64,000 nucleotides of DNA, taken from Brachionus koreanus (lineage: Eukaryota > Rotifera > Eurotatoria > Ploima > Brachionidae). Positions within the stretch are counted from its first letter, which is position 1. The number at the start of each line of letters is the position of its first letter. The stretch covers positions 733,007 through 797,006 of the forward strand of contig PJRA01000428.1 of the NCBI GenBank assembly GCA_016987375.1, written 5' to 3'. Below are positions 1 through 12,300 of this stretch, piece by piece. The translations under genes and the position numbers were made by a program. The notes under the pieces were generated by a model. The model did not search any database. It saw only the letters and a program-made list of their open reading frames with translations, and had not been told where the DNA came from.

Positions 1-340
1 TAAGTGATATTATTTTTCAAAATGGGTGGTTTAAGTTATCATTTAAAAAAAATTTAAAGCCTTAGTTAAATAAAACATTTTTTATGATAGAAATTAATTT
101 TGTGCCATTTTTACACCCGTTATTCCCTCGAACCATACACCACTATTATTAAAGATTAAAAAAAAATTTAAATTAAAATTGTTAATTTTTTTTCACAAGG
201 CTAAAATCGATTTCTAGATAAAATGAATCTTTGTTTTTTCATAAAAATTGCTTAAATTTAAGTAAAAAAAATCAATAACTAAAATAAGATAAAAAAAATT
301 TTTAAATTCAATCACTCAATTGCAAATTTAAAAATTAAAA
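1..340. other. upstream spacer of the first Mind bomb gene
   Basis: AT-rich sequence with poly-A and poly-T runs and no convincing coding frame. It should hold the promoter and 5' leader of the gene starting at 341, but I see no diagnostic promoter motif. Confidence 0.4.
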
Positions 341-3300
341 ATGGTTGAAAAAAAATTAGAAAAATTCAAAGAAACTCTAGATATTACTCATAAAAAACAA
401 TGCTTTTTTCGATCGTTATCAAGAACCAGTTTGCTACTTCAAACGCCACAGTTAGAGCTAATTGGATCCAGAGTGGTTCGTGGTCCTGATTGGAAATGGC
501 AAAAACAAGATGGTTTATTTTAAGTTTGTTTTTAATAATATTGCATAAACTAATTATACATTAAGGTGGCGAGGGACATGTAGGAACAATTCGCAAATTT
601 GAATCATATGAAGAGGTTGTAGTTGTATGGGATAATGGAAAATGTGCCAATTATCGTTGCGCTGGTGACTATGATATTCGTATTCTGGAACCTAGTCCTA
701 CAGGCTTAGTTCATGGAAAAATTAAATGCAACGAATGTGGACAATTTCCTTTGCAAGGAATTAGATGGGTTTGTGCGAATTGTCTAAAGCATGAAGATGA
801 AATTATAAATTTATGCTCAAAGTGTTACCATAATGATCAACATTCACTTAGACATAAATTTTTTAGACTTCTAACTCAAACATCCCAAAGGTTAATTTAA
901 AATTTTTAATTTCAGACAAGTTCAAAAAATATTTTAAAGTCATTTTATTTTCTTTTAAGTTAATTTTTTACTCCTTCTAAAAATTTTATTCGAAAAAAAT
1001 TTTAATCTAATCTAAAATGGCTTTAAATTTTGAACAATTTTTATTATTAAATAAGATAAAATAAACTTCTTTTTTTTCAAAAAAAGAGTACTTGTCAAAT
1101 CGAGAAAAAAATCTAAAAAAATTTCCTACAAAGGCCTATATCCAGGTGCACGAGTTGTTAGGGGCATAGATTGGATTTGGGAAAATCAAGAAGAAGACAA
1201 TTCAAACTCAAAAGGCACTGTTATCAGTCTGAATGATTGGAACAATAAATCGCTATTAAGTGCAGTATTGGTCAAATGGGATAATGGCTTGGAAAATATG
1301 TACCGTGTGGGTTACAATGGAAAAACTGATCTTAAGTGCAAAATAGAAGCCAAAGGAGGCTACTATTATCCTGATCATTTGCCTATTTTAGGCGAACGAA
1401 CTATTATAAATAAAATATCTAAAAATATAAACAGTTCAAAAATTTTGAACAAATCTTCATCTTTAAAAAATCTTAAGGATCCATTTCTCGAAGAAGATTT
1501 TTTGTCAATAAGAAAAAGTTCGTCTACATTTAGCAGCACTGAAAACTTAAAAATATCTCAAGCTAGTTCACGCAATAGTTCGGTGTATGATATTGGATGT
1601 TTAAACTTAAATCCAATGGTAACTGAATATTCCAGGTCTTTGAGAATAAATGACCAAGTCAACATTGATTTAGACTTTGAAACAGTACAGTCTTTGCAAG
1701 TTGGTCATGGAGGTTGGTCCGAAGACATGTTTGAGTGTCTAGGCAATACTGGACAAATAACTGCAATTGATGTAGACTGTGATTGTGAAGTCACGTATCC
1801 CAGTGGCAATAAATGGACTTTAAATCCAGCTATTCTGACTTTGGCAAACAAAAATAAATCTAATGATCTATATGAACTAAATAATATTCAAAATGTTAAT
1901 TTGCACTCATCTCATGTTAATCTTGATCTAATCAGCTTGCTTGAAAATAATTTATCTAATAAATCCAATAGCGAGCCCAAACTGAATACGTTCAAGACTA
2001 ATGAGCCGGCGAGACTCGATATGTTAGAAGAAAATTGTTATGTGGAAATAAGCTCTGATTTAGAGCTGGTTAAAAAATTTCAGCATGGTCATGGTGAGTG
2101 GAAAGAGTCAATGAGGCAAACTTTAGGTAAAATAGGCAAAGTAATTTGTATTCATGACGACAGTGATGTACTTGTAGAAGTCAATGGAAAAAATTGGACA
2201 TTTAATCGATTAGTTCTAAAGAAAAAAGAAAAATTTGATTTTAATTTTGATAAAGATCCTCTAAAAGGTAGAAGAAATTTTTTTAGTTTTTTTTTTTAAA
2301 TTTTATTCTTAAGAACTAGTGGAGGCTTCTGCTGGCGGAGATGGTGTGATATGTGAGCTAATAATAAACAGTTGTATTGCTGAAATAGACAATTTGTACA
2401 ATGGTCACGGAGCATTGCATGCTTGTTCACATAATGGGCACTTGCATATTTTAAAAATGCTTCTAAATGTCAGTGCGAATGTTGAAATTGGAGTAAAATT
2501 AAACGTATTTAAATAAAAAAAAATTAAAATTTTTGAATTTTTAGGATAAAGATGGAGACAGTGCGTTGCATCATGCAGCATTTGGTAATCAAGTCAAAGT
2601 TGCTGAACTTTTGTATGAAAGCGCAGTGGACAAGAAGAAATTTTTAAATTTAAAGAACAAAAAGTCACAAACTGCAATGCATATTGCGGTATGTATGGGA
2701 CATTTGGATATGGTTAAGTGTTTAGCAAAATGGGGCATAAATTTAAATTTACAAGATCAAAATGGAGATACTGCCTTGCATGATTCAATTTTAGTGAAGA
2801 ATGAAAAAATTCTTAATATTTTGTTAAATTCAAATGCCGATCTGAAAATTTTGAATAATATGAATTTTAATCCGATTCATTATGCGGCTCTAAAAGGAAA
2901 TGCAAAGTAAGAGCTTTTGATTTTATTAATTGAAAATATCAAATCAATTTTTAAATATAATCCTAAAATTAATTTACTATAAATTCTGATTGTGTTTTTA
3001 TTTTGTTAAGAGAAAAATTTAAGATTAAATTCAGGAAAATAGTTTTTTCGCAATGAAAATATTTATCAGACTTTTCCTGATTAAAGTAAGATTTCATATT
3101 TTATCAAGTTTTAGGAAAAAACTTTTAATTGAACCAGAAAAGGCAAAAATAGGTAAAAAATAAACTATCAATACAATGCTCATTTTTTATTATGTTCACT
3201 TTTATTAATTTATAAATTTTATGTACATTTTAGTTTCTATAAGCCTAATTTTACATCGTATCACAATTTTTTCAATGATATTCAAAGTCTCTGTAAAATG

Positions 3301-6300
3301 CACTACAGCTAACTATGCTGCAAACTTTGCATGGTTTTACCATTTACCGAACTTGGTTTAAATTGTTAAAAAGAAAAAAGTTGAAATCAAATCTTAAAAA
3401 ACAAAATTTAAATTAACTCACTTAGATTTAACAAAAAATTAGATTCGATTATGAACTCAATTTTCTTTAATTTTAGACGGAAAATTGCATAATAAAGAAA
3501 ATTTTTAAAAGCTTTTTGATTTAAAAGAAGATATTAGGATGAGTCAAAGATTTTAGCATAGTATTATTTTTGATCAAATTTCATTTTTCAAATATGATCA
3601 AAACATTTTAAATGTTCAATTTAGCATATTTATAAATTACAATTCTCTTTCAAAAATTCAATAATGATGTTTTGAAATTTAAAAAAAAATGTAAATTTAA
3701 TTACGCATTTAAAATGTTTAAAATGTCAAATACCCTAAAGTATATAAAGAGACATGAACATAAAAAAAAGATAAAGCATAAAAAAGTTAATTTCTAAGTA
3801 AAATACATAAAATAAAAAAAAGATTTTTTATTTTTTAACTGGTAAAATTCTCATAAAGTTTTGCTAATGAATTCAAAAGTAAAATTAAAGTTAGATATTC
3901 TATAATTAAAGTTTGTATTCATCTCCCAATAAGCATATTTCAAAAGTTACTGGTGTTGCTGGTAGGCCTTTTTCCAATAATTACTTATCAGTACTCAAAT
4001 TTAAAAATTTTCATTTAAAGTTTTCATTTTTTAGAATATTTTCTAGATTTAGATAAATAGAGTTAGACACAACATTTTGAAGAGCATTCAATAATGTTTA
4101 TTTAACATGTAATATTACTTTAAGCTTTAGAATTATAACGATGCTAAAATCAAAAATATCAGGCCTTTTAAAAAACGCAGAATTTTCTGACTCTATATAA
4201 TATTTCAGACTTGTTCATCAAATAATCTAAATTAAATTTTCGTTTTCAATTTTTCTATTTTCATTTGGCAAATGATTTTTTGCATTGACATTTTTGACAT
4301 TAATAAAAATATCAAAAAAATATAAGAAAAAAACAAAATTCAATATGCATAATCTTAGAATATTTAATCATTTGATGGATTTCCTGTTAATCATTTTTAA
4401 CTATTTGAAATATCTTTTACCTACTTTAATTATTTTTTGGAATTTTTGGGAACAAATTATAGAACAAATTATAGATCGAAATGTGTCAAATTGACACTGG
4501 TCCTTTGAGTGTTAACTTGAATTCTTTGAATTAATAAAGAAATAAAAACTGATTACTAATCTGTATTTTTTATAATATTTCAGAGTATTTACCATTTATT
4601 TTGCTAAAATTTCTCTCAATCCTCTCAAAATAAACTAGTGAAGTAATTTTTTATGTTTTTGTTTTATTTGTGAATGATTTAGTGACAATTTCTAAAGTAA
4701 ACATGCAAAATAAATCGGTAAACTTGCAAAACTCTCTTGGATACAGAAGAAAGCTCAAAGCTTAGTAAGGTTGAGTTCATTGAATAATGGACCTTTTTTC
4801 GAAAAAATTTTTTTTTCTAAATTAGCATTTTATAAGCTTCAAAAAAATATACTTTAATTTTTTATTATAAATATTATTAATTAATACATGATTTTGTAAA
4901 TCAAAAAATTTGCTACAAACTGATCATATTTAATTAGTAGCTTTGAATATTGTCTTTTCATTTCAAAAACGTATACCGTTTTTGATATTCTAATATGAAA
5001 TGGAAAAAGATAAAGAATTTTTATTGATAAAAATGAATTCCTCATACAAAAATACAATAATATAAAAAATAAGAAAAAAAAATTTGTCGAAAAACGATCC
5101 ATTATTCAATGAACTGAACCTTATAAATAAATGAATTAATTTAAAACAAGAATAGAGACCGTATAGCCGAGCGGTTTGTGGGTTAGTCATGCAAGCAGAG
5201 CATCGAGGGTTAGATGCAGTGTAGATGATCAACTCAATGCAGTAGCCTCTGTATCAGATCGGAGCTATTGCTCAAAAAGGTACTTGAAAAGGAGATGAGC
5301 TCCTCGCCATTATCCACTAGGATAGAAAAAGGCTAGAAATAGGGTAAAAAAAAACAAGAATGTCACTCGTTTAGTAAAAGACCATTTTAATTATAAAAAT
5401 ATGAGTTTTGCTTATATCAAACTGTTTAAATTTGCTAAAATGATAAGAAAATTGTAAAATAAACGAATTGGATTTTTTTTTATTTTTTCGAGATAAATAG
5501 ACTAGATGAAAAATTTTTTTAAAAATATAATTTTATATACAAAAAATAAGTCTTTTGACAAAGATTAAAGAATTTTTTAAGAATGTGGGGCCAATTTATA
5601 AGAGTTGTGTGAAAAAAATATTAATTTTTGTTAAAAATTTAAAATATTAAATGCTAAATAAAAATCAACTTTAGTCATTTAATCGATTTTTTCAGATTTT
5701 TTGGGCTCTTTTAGCTGAACTATATAATTAATTCATTAAAAATCAAACAAATAGACGACAGAGCCAATTCCTTATTTATCAGATTTTTGAAATCAAGATC
5801 AGACCACGAACTAATTGCCAAGGAAATAAACTACTTTATAACAAACAAAGAAAAATCAAACCAAAAACTATACTAGCCACTTTAATAAAAATCCTTTTTG
5901 GTATGTTAAATTAACTTTATTAAACCGGAGTGTTTTTTCTGGCACTCAATGTTTTCATTTTTTCTTTTGTTAAATAAATTTAATCATTTTTGAAAATTTT
6001 ATCCAGAAATCTAACATAAAAAAATATTAAAAATAATTAATTTTTTTTTTGCAAAATATGCTTATTTTCATGGAAACAAAAGTTTAAAGAAAAGGTTGCT
6101 TAAAGGGTCGACAAAGTACCTCCGTGTAATTTGTGTCAATTATCATACATTCTGCTATTATTTTTAATATTTTTGACTGAAAATAGATTTTATAGCCAAA
6201 TAATTTTTCAAATAAATCAAAAAGCAATTGATCAAGAGACGTTGCCATATTTAAAACCAGCCCGATAAATTAATTGATTGCTTTTCTAAATAAAAAAAAT

Positions 6301-9300
6301 TGACATTTAAATTTAAACAATTGTAAATTAAAAAAAAAACTAAATGAGTCCATCGATGATACGTGTAACAATTCAACGCACTTCACTACATTCCATAATT
6401 AAATTTAAATCAATATGGATTTGTAGATAAGTGCGTCTAATTAGTTAATTACACGAATGGAATGGCTAATGCTTTGTTTGAATTGCCAGCAACTAAGCTA
6501 AACATACAAATTATCATTATCGATAAAATCAAAAATAAACTGATTACAAATTTTCTAAAAGAAGAATTTTTATTTATACTATTTGGCTTAATCCAGAAAG
6601 AAAGCATACAGTGTTTGTAATAAAGCCTGGAGCTATACGAAATTGAATGAAATAAGCAATACTTAAGATACTAAATATGGAAATTTAAGAGTTAGCTGAA
6701 TATGAATTAGAAACTTTTCGTATCCAATCAATCATCAATGCTGATCATTAATAGATAGAATAAAAGCTACAAAATTAGAGAAAAAAAAAGAAACATAAAT
6801 ATTCCAAGTAAATTTTCTGCATAAATAAATCTCAAGTTTGAACTGATAATCATAAATAGAAGAGAAAATAGAAAATTTTATGCTGATATTTTTCTTTTAT
6901 CATATCGATTTTTATGTTCAATTTTTCTCTCTTTTTTTTCTTATTGCTGAGACTGATTCTTCCATAAAATTGTAATTTATAATTTCAACTTTGTTTCAAG
7001 CTTAATAATTAATCAAAAATTATTCCCAAATGAACTAGGCCTTAAATATATTCAAGATAAGATAAACCGTTTCGGCTTAAGAAAGGAAACCCATTAACGA
7101 ATGAATAGAAATCGCACGCAATCAAATCGTTTTACTAATCACGTGATGGTTAAACAAAAATTAGACACTACTCGCGCTTAAATATCCGTATGCACGGCAT
7201 CGACACAAATTTGAATCAGATGTTGCCATATCGAATATCACAAATGTTGATTTGAGGGTTTCCTGCTGGCTTATCTCATTAGAGTATATCGGTTACATGA
7301 TTGAATAAGATAAGATAACTGAGATAATCCAGATGTAGATGCAGACAAGCGCCTCTTCTCAAATTACTCCAACATAAAACTATCTTGAAAATAAAATTCT
7401 AAAATTTTGACATACATTCTTTTTCGGATAAATTTAAATTGTTTTTTTTTTTTCTATGTTTAATTAAATTAAAATGTATTAATTTATTCGTGTGTTCAAA
7501 CGACCCCCCATCTGATCTGCCTGATTTGTTATTGATTATTGGACAAATTCAAGACGACCACAATTCTTGATTTGAACTTGTGCTTATTAATAATTAAAGA
7601 TCTTTTCTCTATCTGTTTCCTCTGGCACAGTCGATCTAATTTGGGTCAAAAGTCTTGTTTTTAAATTAGAACAGAAATAACAATACTCTAAAATTAAAAG
7701 CTTATTTTCAAGTCAATCATCTCGAGGCTATTAATTGCCTTAGCTATTCACATGAGATTAAAATTTTAAATTATTTAGAGAGTAAACCAAGAGCAAAAAA
7801 AAAGAAAAGAAAAAACTGTTGCCAATACCACTTAAAATAAAGTAAACAATGCATGTGTTGACTTTTATCAAGATTTTATCGACAGAATTAATCTTGAATA
7901 ATTTTTTATTTTTTTTTTACAAAATATCAAGATTTTTTTTAGGTTTGAGATCACATAAAAATCGGGTTGATTTTTGTAGTTGTTGTTGAAATTTTAGAAG
8001 AAATTTATCTAAAGTGAAAAAAATTTCAACGATGAAAGTTTTTGATTTTTTTTATTATTCTAAATATAACTTTTAAACAAAATGTCAATAAAATTAAATA
8101 AAAAAAAAACACTTATATAAAAAAAGAATCAACTTAAAACCATTTAAAAAATTTTTTGTAATGTTTTTTTTTAAATTAAATGTCAAAATGGTAAAATATA
8201 TTTGAAATGTGAATATTTAACCATCAATTTTCTATGCTCGAAATGAAAATAAATTGATAGAAAATTTAGCTTTTCAATTCGAGTTTAAAAAATTGACATT
8301 TTTGTCTCGTAATAGATTTAAATTTAAGTTGAAATAGAAGACTTAATAAAAAAAAAAGAAATAGTGAATAAACTTTAACATTTTGAATGTGTTTATTTAT
8401 TGAGTAAATAATTATTCATTCAAGTTTGAAGATAAAAAGTATTGAACCCTGTTTAATTTGGTTCAAAAATTTAAAATTAATTTTTGATTGCTTTCAAAAT
8501 TTTAGATGCTTAAAAAATCCTCATTTTCAATATATAAAATTATAAAGTAAAATTAAAAAACAGATTTAAGTTAAAATAAAATTTAGGTATAAAGAAAAAA
8601 TTTTAAGTTTATTCCTAAACCATCTTTTAATTAAGTTTAAAATTTCTTTTTTTTGTTTAGTCTTTTGAAAAGTAAATTAAATGACTTAATATAATTTGGC
8701 AAAATTGAAAACAGATTTTAGTGACATCGTTGAGACAAAGAATTTGAAAGAAAAATTTCTTACTTGCCCGAATAAATTCTGTTGTCTAATAAAACCTAGG
8801 TCAAAGTAATATGCATTCTATTTGCGTTGATTCCTATTGACAACTAAATTGAGTAATTAATTTGAATGAAAAGAAAATTATTGAATGTTAAAAAAACTTG
8901 TTTGAAAGCTATGTGTGCCAAGGTATATACAGTTTACCTTTAGACGCAAGAACGCTATGTTTCATTTAAGATTATAATAATTTCAATTAAATTAGAGTCT
9001 TACTTTTGGAAATTGAGACGCTTGATAAATAAATTCAATTGAACTGTTTCAGAGACAACCAAAATCTAAAAAATCATAAATTTAGAAAATATTTTTAAAA
9101 TGAACACTACAATAAATCAAAACTAGATTTTAATTTTTTTTCTCTCTCTCTCTTTCACTTTCTCTAGATTGTTCTTACTCTCTTGCTTTAATTCTATTTT
9201 AAAGTAATTAAAAATTAAATTATATAACTATTTTTTTTTAAAGCATTTGAAACAAATTTTTAAACAATTAAACACAAAAAAGGTTAATTTTATTTGAATT

Positions 9301-12300
9301 TGTTGCGAGGTTCAACTCCAAAACACTGCATATAAGCCCTAACAACGTAAATAATTTATTGTTTAGACTAAGATAAGACTTTGGACGGATTCAAGTGTCA
9401 AACGATAACGATCTCGGGACTCGAAACTTGTAATTAAAAAATTGCAATTTAATCTTATCTTTGTGGTGACGCGAGTTTGAATTCAATTTGAATATTTGAT
9501 TAGTTTAAGTAGTCATCAATTTTATTACTATTGTCGCCGTTGTTGATGATTTAATGAAAAATCGATTTCGAGTTCCGAAATTTTCAAAAAATCGATAGTC
9601 CCTAAATGCCATGTCTACCCCCTCATTCGTATGATTAATTAAACAAATATTTTTTATCTAAACAAAACTTCGATAGGCTCTTGAAATTTGCATTTAAATT
9701 GAACAGCCCAAACGGCTAGGTTAATTAGGCCATTTTGTTCGAATGCAAATTTAGTTAAACAAAGTGGCAAATATTTGCTTTGCCGCTAATATTCCCAGCA
9801 GTTATCTATCCAACTTGAGCCAGTCACGATTTATAAATAAACTATCTTGAATATAAAAATGGTTTTTTAGCCTCCTTTATTTTTGTTGTTATTTTGGTGA
9901 AAATTAATTATAGTTTGCGCGCTTGTCAAATTAAATTAACTTGGCAACAAGATGAATTGTCGTTATTTTATCCGCTTCCCATGCTAATTCGAGATTTAAA
10001 CAAGATTAAACCCTTAACAAATCAATGTTGAAAAAATTTATTACTGATTGAAGAATTTTATTAATTGTTCCAAAGAGAAAAAAAATGTCTAACGCGCTTC
10101 TTCCGGCTCTTTACCAAGCAATTTAGTTGTCACTGGAAACCAAATTTGATTCTAATTACCCTTTATTTTATAAATAAGCTCAATTGTAAATTGCAATGGT
10201 CTGTTTTTCAGAGATTTTCTTGGCTAAAAAAATTTTTTCTATTAACATTTAAAATTTCTATACACAAAAAAATAATTTTTTCTAATAATACGTTTTTTTA
10301 ATTCAAAAATATTCTATAAAAAACTATGATAATTTTATAAAGTAATACAATTTTTTAAGGAAAATTTTAAAATCTACATAAATCAAAAAAATATATTCAT
10401 TTGAAAAATTTATTTAAAAGGTACGAGGATTTAAGAATTTTTTAAAAGAGTCAAATGACTCCTTTGCTGCTTCCAGTGTAAATGCTAGAAGATTTACTGT
10501 CGTTTTGAAGCATTTTTATTACTGTATCATTGGAATAGCTCTTCATACAATTTTTATTTTTCTTATTTTGATTTTTTCTTTTCATCACACTCGCACTGTT
10601 TAGTGAATAAATATTATTATTATTATTATTTCATCATATTTTATTTTTTAAAACTATTTAATTTTTAATTTATCTAATGCCTTTAACACTAGAAAGCCCG
10701 ATGGGTTAGAATTTTGTTTTTAATTCTTTAAACATTTTAATTTATTTACATAAAAAAATATATAATTTGTCTAGATAGCTAAATAAGTGTGACTTTCTAG
10801 TGTTAAAATATGAATATAAAAATATTACATTGAGTCATAAAATTCTGTGTTTTTTAAAAGAATGGATATTTTTGACTTAAGCATTTTGTAATTCCAAAAC
10901 TTTAAGTCATATTATATGCTAAAATAAGCACAATTTAATGCTCTCTAAAATGCTATGTCCAACTCTTGGTTTAATTAAATCTAGAAAATATTCTAAAAAA
11001 TTAAAACTTTAAATGAAAATTTTCGAATTTTGGTCTTGCTATCTCATATTTGGAAAAAATGTCCATCAATAACGATAAAGAAATATTCACACATGAATTC
11101 ACAAGGACTGCAATAGCATAAAAATAGCCTAAAAGCTAAGTCTAAATGTGCGATGGTATAGAGCACTATACTGCAGTAAATACTACTACTACTACCAACA
11201 ACAGTAATTGGTTAAATTTGTCTAGTAGCAAATTTTCTAAAATTTTCCTTCTTCTAATTTTCTGTTTTTATTTTTTCTACTTTAAAAAAAAATGGTTTTT
11301 TAGAAGTATTTGAAGAAAAAAATGTAAAACTTAATTATTCATAGAACTTTTTTTTAAAAAAAATTAACTTCAAGCCTTTTACTACTTCTTTGAGAATTAA
11401 GACGAGTTTTTATCAAATTTCTAATTTAAATTATTTCGATTTAGATTATAAGGTTAGACAGACAAAAAAAAAACATTTCTTTATTTATTTGTTTGTCTAA
11501 AAATCTATTCATTTTGGAGTTTAGCTGTTTAGTCACTTTTTTTCTTGGATTGCTAACTTAATGTTTGATTTTCAGAAACAAAATTTTGTTTTTAAAGATT
11601 GGCTGGGTTGGGAGAACGCATAAAATGGCTAAAGATGCTTAAGATAATAAATAGTAGTGTTGGGAGCCGTACAAGCGCTCGGATCGGCAGCAAAAAATTT
11701 GGAGTTGACCGTCCGTCTGGCATTTGGCCGGCCAACATTGCAGTCCAAAATTGGCCGCTAAATTTTGGCCACGTTCGGACCGGCCAAGCTTGGCCGCCAC
11801 CAAACACTAATAAATAGACTTATCAATTATTTTTTCACTATTTCCTTTATTAAATTTATCATTCATAAAAAATATAATTTGATCTTCGGCTAATATTTAA
11901 GGTTTTCGATATTTACAATAACATTTGATATTTTTAAAGTCAATAATGATATCCCCTTTTAATATTAAAATTAAAAAATATTAAAAAATTTTTCATTTAA
12001 ATTGCCTGATTTTTCTTAAATTTAAGGTACTAAATAAAACTAATAAAATAAATAAATTTTATTTTTAAGAGGAAGTTTTAGAAATATTTATTTTATCGAC
12101 TTAGTTAAATGGATTGTTCCTATAGAAAAATTGCAATCTTAAAGCATGATTGTTAAATATTTATCAATTGATAGAAATATCACATTGAAAAAATATAATT
12201 AATAGATAGCTAATTTATTGTTATAAAAAATAAAAAAAATTCAATTTCATTAAATAAAATAAATTAGAAAGAAAAGATCAAATTTATTCTGCTTAAAAAT

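Noticed and set aside
2268..2299. Reading-through of the third exon of Mind bomb paralogue A to the stop near 2299
   Set aside because: A donor at 2268 and acceptor at 2313 restore the family sequence ELVEASAGGD, so the stop is intronic.
4285..4494. 69-codon open frame in the long intron
   Set aside because: Low-complexity hydrophobic translation, no family, and AT-rich codon content like non-coding sequence.
9309..9319. GGTTCAACTCC, a perfect tRNA B-box word
   Set aside because: Flanking bases do not form a T stem, no A box lies at a proper distance, and no cloverleaf can be drawn.
10065..10301. 78-codon open frame in the long intron
   Set aside because: No recognisable domain and composition like flanking intron.
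11592..11817. Overlapping open frames on both strands of about 72 codons
   Set aside because: They lie over the GC-rich hAT MITE, whose lack of stops follows from base composition.
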